From Archaeoglobaceae archaeon (GTDB lineage Archaea > Halobacteriota > Archaeoglobi > Archaeoglobales > Archaeoglobaceae): DNA of 35,161 nt. The position numbers and the translations under genes are program-made. Every line of letters begins with the position of its first letter. The first letter of the stretch is position 1. The notes beneath the pieces were generated by a model. That model was given only the letters and a program-made list of their open reading frames with translations. It searched no databases and was not told where the DNA came from. Positions 16,120 through 23,342 of this stretch are shown piece after piece. The stretch covers positions 1-35,161 of the forward strand of contig JALSLC010000031.1 in NCBI GenBank assembly GCA_026988525.1. Reading direction: 5' to 3'.

Positions 16120-16821
16120 ATGAGATTGCCTTTGTACATTGAGTTTGAAGGAAAAAACGTTTTAGTGTTGGGTGGAGGAGGAGTGGGCACTTCAAGAGCG
16201 AAAAAATTTCTTGATGCTGGGGCAAATGTTAGAGTTTTAAGTCTCGACTTTTGTGATGAATTACTGGAACTTGAGAAAAGAGGAAAAGTCGAACTTATAA
16301 AGGGAAACGCATTTGACGATAAACTGTTAGAAGAGCACATTTCTTGGGCTAACTTAGTTACAGTAGCTATTCCTACAACAGATATGAACGAAAAAATAAT
16401 TGAAATAGCAAAGAAATATAGAACCCTTGTAAATTTGGCAAACGATGCAGAAAAGACAGAAGTTGTTGTTCCATTTGAAGGAGAAGTTGATGGCATTAGA
16501 TTTGCAGTAACAACAGAAGGTAAGAGCGGTGTTGTTGCTAGAAAAGTTAGAGATTCGATATATAAGATGCTTGAGGAAGATGAGGAGATCATATACTTTT
16601 TAAAGGCAATGTACTACTTGAAAAAGTATATGAAAGCTAGAAATATACCAGTTCAGTTGAGGATGAAGCTTTACTTCGTTATTGCATCAAATCCAGATTT
16701 TGTTTCTCTTGTTAAAAAGGAAGATGTGGAAGGAGCTAAAAGATTGGTTGAAAAACTCGTTGATGAGTATGTTTCTGGAAAGAGGGAGATAGATGATGCA
16801 GAAGTCAAGATCAATTTTTGA
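16120..16821 (+). CDS. Precorrin-2 dehydrogenase / sirohydrochlorin ferrochelatase-type protein
   Basis: SirC/Met8-type enzymes oxidise precorrin-2 to sirohydrochlorin with NAD; some also insert iron. The 233-residue protein opens with LPLYIEFEGKNVLVLGGGGVG, whose Rossmann loop GGGGVGTSRAKKFLDAGA (residues 18-35, partial quote) binds NAD. TTEGKSGVVARKVR near residue 127 is the family's second conserved segment (usually TxGxSPxLA), here with VVA. A C-terminal helical dimer domain follows. It overlaps the siroheme decarboxylase gene by 29 nt, linking both to siroheme-dependent haem synthesis. It starts 35 nt after the V4R gene. Confidence 0.88.
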   Translation: MRLPLYIEFEGKNVLVLGGGGVGTSRAKKFLDAGANVRVLSLDFCDELLELEKRGKVELIKGNAFDDKLLEEHISWANLVTVAIPTTDMNEKIIEIAKKYRTLVNLANDAEKTEVVVPFEGEVDGIRFAVTTEGKSGVVARKVRDSIYKMLEEDEEIIYFLKAMYYLKKYMKARNIPVQLRMKLYFVIASNPDFVSLVKKEDVEGAKRLVEKLVDEYVSGKREIDDAEVKINF

Positions 16822-17746
16822 TAAGGATACAACAAAACTCTTAATGGGTATTCAGTATAACCTACCTTTAACAACTACACCTCTCGTTGATTTAGCTGAA
16901 GAACTAAGATTAGATAAGGAATTTGTATTTAGGAAAATAAAAGAATTTTATAAAAATAAAACTTTGAAAAGATACGGTGCAAATCTAAATTATAGAGCAT
17001 TTTCAAATCAGCAAAGAGCAGCATTAGTGGCAGCTAAGGTTGAAACAGAGAGAATAGAAGAAGTAGCTAAAATCATAAATTCCTACAAACCAAAGCACAA
17101 TTACTGGAGAGACAACTACTATAACATCTGGTTCACTTTAAAGGCTGAAGATTATGAATCGGTAAAGTTGTTGGCGGAGGAAGTTTTGAAAAAGTGTAAA
17201 GTAAAAGAATATTTAATCATGCCAACAAAAAGAGTGTATAAAATGGATGTTAAATATGACTTAAATAGAGGAATATCTTGGAGTGAAAAGAAAGAGGAGA
17301 AATTCGATGTTCCAAAAATTGAGGAGCTTGGATTAGACGTCAAATTGTTAAAAAAACTTGAAAAATTGGATGTTGTTGAAAGACCTTTTTCTGGAATGGG
17401 TTATAGCGAGGAAGAAATTGTTGATTTGATTGAAGAATTAATTAAATTGGGAATTGTTAGGGATTTTAGTGGTGTTTTAAAGGAAAGACATATCGGATTT
17501 ATGGAAAATGGTATGCATGTTGTAAAAACAGACAATCCAGAAAAGTTAGCAAAAAATCTTGCAAAGAGAGAGGAAATAACGCACCTTGTTGAGAGAATTG
17601 TTCCAGAAAATTGGCCATATCCAATATACTTCATGGTCCACGCAGTTAGTAGAGACCTAATAGAAAACGTAAAAGAGGAAATAGAAAAAATGAAATATGT
17701 AGAGGAAATAAAAGTTCTTTACAGCTTGAAAGACTTGCTCAGCTAA
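16793..17746 (+). CDS. Siroheme decarboxylase, AhbA-AhbB fusion
   Basis: AhbA/AhbB proteins are Lrp/AsnC-like and decarboxylate siroheme to 12,18-didecarboxysiroheme in the archaeal haem pathway. The 317-residue chain holds two copies of the unit. The first has a winged-helix region followed by KRYGANLNYRAF and NYWRDNYYNIWFTL (residues about 50-120). The second has a winged-helix region with IEELIKLGIVRDFSGVL, then HIGFMENGMHVV and ENWPYPIYFMVHA (residues about 195-290). Single-domain subunits are usual, so this is a natural fusion of the heterodimer. ATG 16793 or 16796 starts it, behind GAGGGAG. It overlaps sirC by 29 nt. Supply of haem for the bd-type oxidase is a plausible use. Confidence 0.85.
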   Translation: MMQKSRSIFDKDTTKLLMGIQYNLPLTTTPLVDLAEELRLDKEFVFRKIKEFYKNKTLKRYGANLNYRAFSNQQRAALVAAKVETERIEEVAKIINSYKPKHNYWRDNYYNIWFTLKAEDYESVKLLAEEVLKKCKVKEYLIMPTKRVYKMDVKYDLNRGISWSEKKEEKFDVPKIEELGLDVKLLKKLEKLDVVERPFSGMGYSEEEIVDLIEELIKLGIVRDFSGVLKERHIGFMENGMHVVKTDNPEKLAKNLAKREEITHLVERIVPENWPYPIYFMVHAVSRDLIENVKEEIEKMKYVEEIKVLYSLKDLLS

Positions 17747-17747
17747 A

Positions 17748-17754
17748 TTTTTTT
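17748..17754 (+). terminator. Oligo-T terminator after the siroheme decarboxylase gene
   Basis: Seven consecutive T on the plus strand lie 2 nt after the stop at 17746, in the 6-nt gap to a convergent gene. This fits archaeal oligo-T termination. Confidence 0.5.
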
Positions 17755-18052
17755 ATAATATTACCATTTGTGCATGAGGGCAACCATCTATTACAAGAAC
17801 TTTATCTTTGTCAATTAGTCCGAGTTTTATTGCAAGATTAACTGCTTTTCTTCCACTTATATTCGCTATTGTTGCCCTCTTTAACAAGTCTTTTGCTTTC
17901 TCCTCATTTACTTCTTCTTTTCCGTAAAAATTCTCAGAGATTTCTAACTTTAGTCTTCTTTCTTTATCTCTAAAAGTTCTTCCCACTATATCTGAATCGC
18001 AGATCGCAACTAAGAATTCTCCCTGAACTCTGTAAACTTTCACTCTGAACAT
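17753..18052 (-). CDS. DUF424 family protein
   Basis: The 99-residue protein matches the archaeal DUF424 pattern: FRVKVYRVQGEFLVAICDSDIVG at the start (partial), helix with LEISENFYGKEEV, then ANISGRKAVNLAIKLGLID and a C-terminal HAQMV. Function is unknown. It follows aIF2-beta by 6 nt on the minus strand, the usual archaeal neighbourhood, suggesting a role near translation initiation or tRNA biology; this is inference from context. Confidence 0.85.
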   Translation of the reverse strand: MFRVKVYRVQGEFLVAICDSDIVGRTFRDKERRLKLEISENFYGKEEVNEEKAKDLLKRATIANISGRKAVNLAIKLGLIDKDKVLVIDGCPHAQMVIL

Positions 18053-18058
18053 GTTTTT

Positions 18059-18466
18059 TTAGAAAGATCTAACTGGATGTTTTGCTCCACATGCCATGCA
18101 TTTTAGGAAGAGTATTCTCTCCTCTCTAACCAGCACTGTATCTGGGGAATTGCATTCTTTACATAGAACATAATCTTTAACATAAGAATTTATTTCCTTC
18201 TGTATTTCTTCTTCATTAAACTTACCTTGTAGAGTTAATCTCCCACTCTCAAGAAAGCCTGCAGTACCCAAGGACTTTACAAGATACTTGTAGATGTGTT
18301 CTTCACTTCTATTGATAGTTTTTGCAATCTGTGAGAAATTCTTAATTATAGTTCTACTACCTTCTCTATGAATGCTCACTTTTGGAATTTCAAACCTTTC
18401 TCTTTTAATAACTTCCTCAGGTAACTCTGAAAGTGCCTTTTCCAATAACTCTTCATAACTTCTCAT
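18059..18466 (-). CDS. Translation initiation factor aIF2 subunit beta
   Basis: aIF2-beta is part of the GTPase complex that delivers initiator tRNA to the ribosome. The 135-residue length is typical of archaea. It has an N-terminal helix, the central alpha-beta domain with SREGSRTIIKNFS-like sequence (here IHREGSRTIIKNFSQI, residues about 32-47) and a C-terminal zinc ribbon CKEC...CMAC (residues about 107-129). It sits between taw3 (40 nt upstream) and DUF424. Confidence 0.96.
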   Translation of the reverse strand: MRSYEELLEKALSELPEEVIKRERFEIPKVSIHREGSRTIIKNFSQIAKTINRSEEHIYKYLVKSLGTAGFLESGRLTLQGKFNEEEIQKEINSYVKDYVLCKECNSPDTVLVREERILFLKCMACGAKHPVRSF

Positions 18467-18506
18467 GTTAATATTGAAGTTTGAAAGTATTGATAAGCCT
18501 TTGGTT

Positions 18507-19064
18507 TCAGCTTTCGAACATTTCAGAAAATCTAAGAAATTTTTCTCTGCTTCTTCTAAGCTTCATTTCTGCAATTTTCAAAACAGATTCTAAATCTATT
18601 GGAAGAGTTTTCCCAAATCTAACTGGTATCTCCATTCTTTCATGTCCGCAAACTTCCACTACAAAGTTTTTTAAAGATATTATTCCAGCTCTTCTTATTC
18701 CAGCTTTTTGTGAAAATATTAAAACGTTTCTTGCATACTCTAAATTTTTGCATGCAATATGGATTATTGGGGGATTTAAAATTAGCCAAGTTGTTCTCCT
18801 ACCACGATCTATCGCTTTTTTTACACTCAACTGATCTGGTATATCATGCCACTTACCCAAAAATATAGCTTCACCTTTATTACCAAAGTTTGGCATGTCC
18901 ATTACAGCCAATCTACCAGCACAACTTGAAAGAGTAACATAGCAGTCATTGTTATTTATTTTGTTAAGTATGGGTATCATCCACTCATCTACTTCTTTTC
19001 TTTCCTTAGCTAATTGAAAGGATCTAAGCTTAGACTTCCTGTACATTTCCCATCTACTTTGCAT
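18507..19064 (-). CDS. taw3: tRNA wybutosine-family methyltransferase Taw3
   Basis: Taw3/Tyw3 methylates N4 of the 7-aminocarboxypropyl-demethylwyosine at G37 of tRNA-Phe. The 185-residue protein has the characteristic CYVTLSSCAGRLAVMD (SSCxGR motif, residues about 42-57), FLGKWHDI, RTTWLILNPPIIHI and KAGIRRAGIIS, in the family's order. It is the first gene of a minus-strand operon with aIF2-beta and DUF424, and is divergent from purP. Confidence 0.92.
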   Translation of the reverse strand: MQSRWEMYRKSKLRSFQLAKERKEVDEWMIPILNKINNNDCYVTLSSCAGRLAVMDMPNFGNKGEAIFLGKWHDIPDQLSVKKAIDRGRRTTWLILNPPIIHIACKNLEYARNVLIFSQKAGIRRAGIISLKNFVVEVCGHERMEIPVRFGKTLPIDLESVLKIAEMKLRRSREKFLRFSEMFES

Positions 19065-19122
19065 TAGTGTTATTTAATGTGCTGAGTTTAAGAGTATTTA
19101 AGTTGGCAATTTAACGAAAAGC

Positions 19123-19131
19123 AAATTTATT
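19123..19131 (+). promoter_or_regulatory. TATA-like box of purP
   Basis: AAATTTATT is centred 25 nt before the purP ATG at 19152, and no Shine-Dalgarno site precedes the ATG, so a leaderless transcript is likely. Confidence 0.45.
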
Positions 19132-19151
19132 GCACTTAAGTAATATGGTTT

Positions 19152-20273
19152 ATGATATCTGAAAAAGTTAGAAAGATTGCTGAAGAGTATAAAAACGTTA
19201 CAATAGGCATATTTGGTTCACATTCTGCTAAGGAGATAGGTGTTTCTGCAAAAGCATGGGGTTTTAAGACTTTAATAGTGGTTCAAAAAGGTAGAGATAA
19301 ACTATATACTAAATACAATTCCCACCTCTATGATGAAATTATAGTAGTTGACCGCTTTAAAGACATGTTGAACGATGAAATTCAGGAAAAAATGATTGAA
19401 TTAAATACAATATTTATACCTAACAGAAGTTTTGCTGTGTATGTTGGTTATGATGGAATAGAAAATAAATTTGAAGTACCAATATACGGTAACAGGTTTT
19501 TACTTAGAGCGGAGGAAAGAAATTATGAAAAAGGGCAATACTATCTATTGAAGAAAGCTGGTATTAGAATACCAAAGGAGTTTAAGAGTCCAGAGGAAAT
19601 AGATAGACTTGTTGTAGTTAAAGTTCAACAAGCTAAGAATCCCTTAGAAAGAGCGTTCTTCTACGCTAAATCACCAGAAGACTACTATGAACAAGCTGAA
19701 AAACTTATAAAAGAAGGAGTTATTGATGAAGAAGGTTTAAAAAAAGCAAGAATAGAAGAGTACGTTTTAGGTGCAAGATTTAACGCAAACTTCCACAGCT
19801 ATGCAATTAAGGATGTTTTTGGTGATTTTGACTTCGTTGGTTTTAGTGACAGAAGACAAGTTAACTTACAAGGTTTCCTGAACTTACCCGCAAAAGACCA
19901 ATTGAAAATAGATGTACCTGTTAAAAACGAGGAAATTGGACACTTTGGTGTAACTATGAGGGAAAGCAAACAAGAAATGGTTTACGATGCAGCTGAGAAA
20001 TTTTTGAGAGTGTGTGAAAAAGAATATCCTCCCGGTATGATTGGTTTGTTCGGTTTGCAAGGTGCTGTAGCGTACTCGTTCGATAAATTGGAGTTCATAA
20101 TATTTGATGTTTCAATGAGAGTTCCCGGAGACCCATGCATAGGACCAACGTCCCCAGAAATGAGAAATTTAAGTTTAAAGCATGGAGTGAAAATAGAAGA
20201 CCCACTCGATCTCAGTATGATGGAGCTAAAAAAAGCTTTTGAAATTGGAAGATTAAACGAAGTAGTAACCTAA
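19152..20273 (+). CDS. purP: IMP biosynthesis FAICAR synthetase PurP
   Basis: PurP is the archaeal ATP-grasp ligase that formylates AICAR with free formate and ATP, replacing the PurH transformylase. The 373-residue protein contains the family's start FGSHSAKEIGVSAKAWGFKT (residues 21-40), GRDKLYTKYN, an ATP-grasp core with VVVKVQQAKNP, and the C-terminal metal-site region DVSMRVPGDPCIGPTSPEM. It is monocistronic and convergent with the DUF2070 gene, with only 2 nt between stops. Confidence 0.95.
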   Translation: MISEKVRKIAEEYKNVTIGIFGSHSAKEIGVSAKAWGFKTLIVVQKGRDKLYTKYNSHLYDEIIVVDRFKDMLNDEIQEKMIELNTIFIPNRSFAVYVGYDGIENKFEVPIYGNRFLLRAEERNYEKGQYYLLKKAGIRIPKEFKSPEEIDRLVVVKVQQAKNPLERAFFYAKSPEDYYEQAEKLIKEGVIDEEGLKKARIEEYVLGARFNANFHSYAIKDVFGDFDFVGFSDRRQVNLQGFLNLPAKDQLKIDVPVKNEEIGHFGVTMRESKQEMVYDAAEKFLRVCEKEYPPGMIGLFGLQGAVAYSFDKLEFIIFDVSMRVPGDPCIGPTSPEMRNLSLKHGVKIEDPLDLSMMELKKAFEIGRLNEVVT

Positions 20274-20275
20274 CC

Positions 20276-21922
20276 TTAAACAATAACGTATATGCCTAAA
20301 AGGATTGAAACAACCATTTCTATGAATATTAGAGCCCAGAACAAGTAAAGAGCTTTCTCCCCAATCTCTTTAAATCCTTTTTCAATACCTTCAAAAAATC
20401 TTTTACCCATGACTTTTACTTCTACCTCGTTTTTTCCGTATGTAATATTTAGCACATTTTCTACATCTTTCTTGAGAAAGTTCTTTAAAAATTTTAAAAC
20501 TTCAAAATCTCTCTTATCACTACCTACAGGTTTATAACCTATTTTTGGAGAAATGCCTGTTTTAGAATGATTGTCTGTGGTTATAGCAATTAGTTCAAAA
20601 CCTTTTTCTTTAGCTATCCTTTCAAGCTCTCTCCTAAAATCTAAGAGCATGTTGTTTCCATCAATCATTAATAAACAGTACTTTTTATCACCATAATCTA
20701 AAATTACAGCTCTAACATAACCACATATATCTTCAGTTTCAATTCTTTTTTCAGAAAAACTACATTTTAACTCTACTTTTTCATTAACTTTTATTTCAGA
20801 TGCTTTCTTTATTAGATCCATCGCTTCTTTTATTTCTTTTTCATCTACACTCCTTTCCTTATGAGCATTATGAGCCTCACAAACTATAACTTCTCCAAAG
20901 AGTTTTTCTGCATATTCGTTTAATTTTGGAGGTAAATCATCTGTAAAATTCTTTCCACTCAAAATAATTAAAGTCACGCAATTGAATGGAAAGCAGTAGA
21001 GTGTATAGTAATTTCCCTCAATTTTAAATGGTTTTTCGGCAATACACGTTTTTTTACAGCATACTATAGAGTTTACAATTTTCTCAACATCTTTTTCACT
21101 TGTAGGATTCAATTCATGCTTGGTTGCAGAATGTAAATACACTGTATTTTCGTTATTCAAAATCCTGCCAACCAATTTAGCTCCACCAACGTTTCTCATT
21201 GGGCCGGGATGAAAAGCTGTATTTATCAATTTAAAATTTTTCTTACATTTAAACTCTATGCATTTAATAAATCCCCTATAATTTATACCATATTCCCGCA
21301 ACTTTTCTTCAAATTTCTCTGGATTGGTTGTTAACCAGAAAATTATAAAAGATTTTAACATATCTTTTATATTAATACCTTTAAATTCTTTGTCAAGATA
21401 TTTTATATAAATTGAGGCAAGAAAAATACCAAAAACAGTAGCAATTGTGTAACTCAACATTCTATGTGGCGCACTAAATGAGAAAGCATAGTCAACAGGA
21501 TAGAGGAGTAATAGCAAGAATAGTACAGCCATAATAACTTTTTTTAAGTCTGCCTGAGATGTAAAGTATAGAACTATTGTAATGAGAGTTGATAAAGCTG
21601 CAGGAGAAAGAATTATCAGCTCAAAGTAACCAAAATGTATTACTAAGAAGTCAAAAATTTCTATGAAGATTAATATTAATAATGCAAGAAAAAAAGTTCT
21701 TCTACTATTAAATGCTAAGTTTATGTAGCGTGAAACTAATAGTAGGAGAACTATTAAAGCGAGTCCAATAAAAATATATCTTTTAGCAAAAAATGATTTA
21801 TTAACACCATTCAGTATTGAGGCTAATAGTATGGTAATAATTCCTAAGGAAACTGTAATTCTTTTCTTTGGAGTTGTAAAGATTTTCGAATAAAACTTCT
21901 CCAGCAGTTCGGTATCAACCAT
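20276..21922 (-). CDS. DUF2070 membrane protein
   Basis: The 548-residue protein has six or seven hydrophobic segments in the first 190 residues, a long cytoplasmic-type domain, and a final membrane helix (LFWALIFIEMVVSILLGIYV). The soluble part has INTAFHPGPMRNVGGAKLV (partial) near residue 234 and YLHSATKHELNP near residue 259, hallmarks of the archaeal DUF2070 family, which has His-rich, hydrolase-like motifs but no known function. The later TTDNHSKTG motif (near residue 450) adds further conserved polar residues. It is a single-gene unit with a TATA-like AAATAAATTA at 21945-21954. Confidence 0.85.
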   Translation of the reverse strand: MVDTELLEKFYSKIFTTPKKRITVSLGIITILLASILNGVNKSFFAKRYIFIGLALIVLLLLVSRYINLAFNSRRTFFLALLILIFIEIFDFLVIHFGYFELIILSPAALSTLITIVLYFTSQADLKKVIMAVLFLLLLLYPVDYAFSFSAPHRMLSYTIATVFGIFLASIYIKYLDKEFKGINIKDMLKSFIIFWLTTNPEKFEEKLREYGINYRGFIKCIEFKCKKNFKLINTAFHPGPMRNVGGAKLVGRILNNENTVYLHSATKHELNPTSEKDVEKIVNSIVCCKKTCIAEKPFKIEGNYYTLYCFPFNCVTLIILSGKNFTDDLPPKLNEYAEKLFGEVIVCEAHNAHKERSVDEKEIKEAMDLIKKASEIKVNEKVELKCSFSEKRIETEDICGYVRAVILDYGDKKYCLLMIDGNNMLLDFRRELERIAKEKGFELIAITTDNHSKTGISPKIGYKPVGSDKRDFEVLKFLKNFLKKDVENVLNITYGKNEVEVKVMGKRFFEGIEKGFKEIGEKALYLFWALIFIEMVVSILLGIYVIV

Positions 21923-21944
21923 TGTTTTGCAAAAATGAGTGGGG

Positions 21945-21954
21945 TAATTTATTT
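21945..21954 (-). promoter_or_regulatory. TATA-like box of the DUF2070 gene
   Basis: AAATAAATTA on the minus strand is centred about 27 nt before the ATG at 21922. Confidence 0.4.
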
Positions 21955-22058
21955 GTTACTCTTGTTTTACTAACTTGTTGGTCAGTTTGAAGTTAAAGTT
22001 ATTTACGATTGCGAGCTTAGAGTATGATTTAATAGTATGACTTACTTTGGAATAAAAG

Positions 22059-22067
22059 TTTTAAATA
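22059..22067 (+). promoter_or_regulatory. TATA box of the QueD/PTPS-protease operon
   Basis: TTTTAAATA predicts transcription near 22088. This lies downstream of a possible upstream ATG (22037) and before the Shine-Dalgarno GGAGGTGAT at 22097-22105, so it fixes the start at 22109. Confidence 0.55.
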
Positions 22068-22108
22068 CCCCTTCTTATTTCGATAGAAATTCCCTTGGAG
22101 GTGATGAT

Positions 22109-22471
22109 ATGAACGTTATCTCTTCGAAAATAGTAACAAGTTTTAGGTTTAGCGGAGCTCATAAGCTCAATCTATCCTATGAAAGCAAATGTTGTAGATT
22201 ACATGGGCATTGTTGGAGAGTAGAAGTGGAGGTAGAAGGAGAAATTCTTGATGATGGTATGATCATGGACTTTTCTGAAATAAAAAAGTTAAAGTGTGAA
22301 CTTGACCACACCTACCTAAACGAATTGATGGACCAACCTACAGCTGAAAATATAGCACTTTGGGTATGTAGAAAAGTTTTAAATGTTGCAAAAAGCAGAA
22401 AGGTGAAAAATGTAATTGTCAGAGTTTGGGAATCAGAGGATAGTTACGTTGAAATAAAGGTGAGCGAATGA
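22109..22471 (+). CDS. 6-pyruvoyl/6-carboxytetrahydropterin synthase family protein (QueD-like)
   Basis: The 120-residue protein has the three zinc histidines of the family: FSGAHKL (residues about 14-20) and LHGHCW (about 30-35). A Cys four residues before HGH (CCRLHGH) is the QueD-type catalytic cysteine. The conserved DHTYLNE with its catalytic His and a late Glu in VRVWESEDS are also present. In archaea such enzymes feed preQ0/archaeosine or pterin synthesis; which applies here cannot be told. Start ATG 22109 is set by GGAGGTGAT (22097-22105) and the TATA box at 22059. It overlaps the protease gene by 4 nt. Confidence 0.88.
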   Translation: MNVISSKIVTSFRFSGAHKLNLSYESKCCRLHGHCWRVEVEVEGEILDDGMIMDFSEIKKLKCELDHTYLNELMDQPTAENIALWVCRKVLNVAKSRKVKNVIVRVWESEDSYVEIKVSE

Positions 22472-23310
22472 ATGAAGAAAAAAAGCAGAACAAAAAACTG
22501 CCTAAGAAAGTAATAGCAGTTATATTAGCAATATATATTTCAGCCGGTTTTTTTGGGGCTATACTAACACCACAGTACAAAGCTGCTGGTATGCAAGCTT
22601 TCAAAAATCCACAAAATATTAGTAATTCTATATACTATTTTATTGCAATAATCTTATTCACCGGAATAGTCTTATTTTTATCCAAGTACAAATCCTTTTT
22701 AAAAGCTATGCTGTATATGGTAATCTTTTTGTCGTGTTACTACACATTTTATCCTTTTCTTGGAGTTTTTGGGTTTGTACCTTCAGCTTTAATAATCTTA
22801 GCACTTATAAAAAGACCAAACTGGATTGTAATAGATATTGCAGCTTATTTCTTGTCCATAGGTGTAATTTCAATATTTGGAATTAGTTTAGCTCCAATTC
22901 CTGCAATAATTTTAATGTTGATTCTTGCAGTTTATGATGCTATATCAGTGTATAAAACCAAACACATGCTTACACTTGCAGAATCAGTTACCGATTTGAG
23001 CATACCAATGTTGTTTGTTGTACCAATTTCAAGAGATATCAAAGATATAAAAATTAATGAAGATGAAAGAAAAGCAGTTTTTCTTGGGGTGGGAGATGTC
23101 GTTATACCAAACATTCTTGTAGCTTCAGCCCAGAGATTTGCAGTTTCTCCCGTAATTTTTGGATTAAAACTTGCAGCTCTATTACCTCTGTTTGGTGGAG
23201 CTTTGGGTCTGCTAATTTTGTTAACAAAGTTTGCAGATAGACCGCAGGCTGGCTTGCCTTTCTTAAACTTACCTACAATTGCTGCATACTTAATATCTTT
23301 TTGGGTATAG
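22468..23310 (+). CDS. Presenilin-type (A22) intramembrane aspartyl protease
   Basis: The 280-residue protein has about nine hydrophobic segments and the two catalytic motifs of presenilin/signal-peptide-peptidase homologues: YD at residues 156-157 and GVGD with Asp210. The C-terminal PAL-like motif appears as QAGLPFLN (about 250-257). Archaeal PSH enzymes of this type cleave single-span membrane proteins. The gene begins 4 nt inside the QueD-like gene. The pairing of a pterin enzyme and an intramembrane protease has no obvious functional link. Confidence 0.88.
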   Translation: MNEEKKQNKKLPKKVIAVILAIYISAGFFGAILTPQYKAAGMQAFKNPQNISNSIYYFIAIILFTGIVLFLSKYKSFLKAMLYMVIFLSCYYTFYPFLGVFGFVPSALIILALIKRPNWIVIDIAAYFLSIGVISIFGISLAPIPAIILMLILAVYDAISVYKTKHMLTLAESVTDLSIPMLFVVPISRDIKDIKINEDERKAVFLGVGDVVIPNILVASAQRFAVSPVIFGLKLAALLPLFGGALGLLILLTKFADRPQAGLPFLNLPTIAAYLISFWV

Positions 23311-23320
23311 TATTAAATAA
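23311..23320 (+). promoter_or_regulatory. TATA-like box of gyrA
   Basis: TATTAAATAA is centred about 28 nt before the gyrA ATG at 23343, directly after the protease stop. No Shine-Dalgarno site is seen before the ATG, so gyrA probably has its own leaderless promoter. Confidence 0.5.
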
Positions 23321-23342
23321 CAATTAGGTATATTCCGGAATA

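Noticed and set aside
15525-16592. Minus-strand open frames opposite the V4R and sirC genes
   Set aside because: They are antisense to genes with clear domain motifs and overlapping operon structure, and show no protein family features.
22037-22108. Longer start for the QueD/PTPS gene at ATG 22037
   Set aside because: It would place the TATA box TTTTAAATA (22059-22067) and the Shine-Dalgarno GGAGGTGAT (22097-22105) inside the coding sequence, and the extra residues do not resemble the family.
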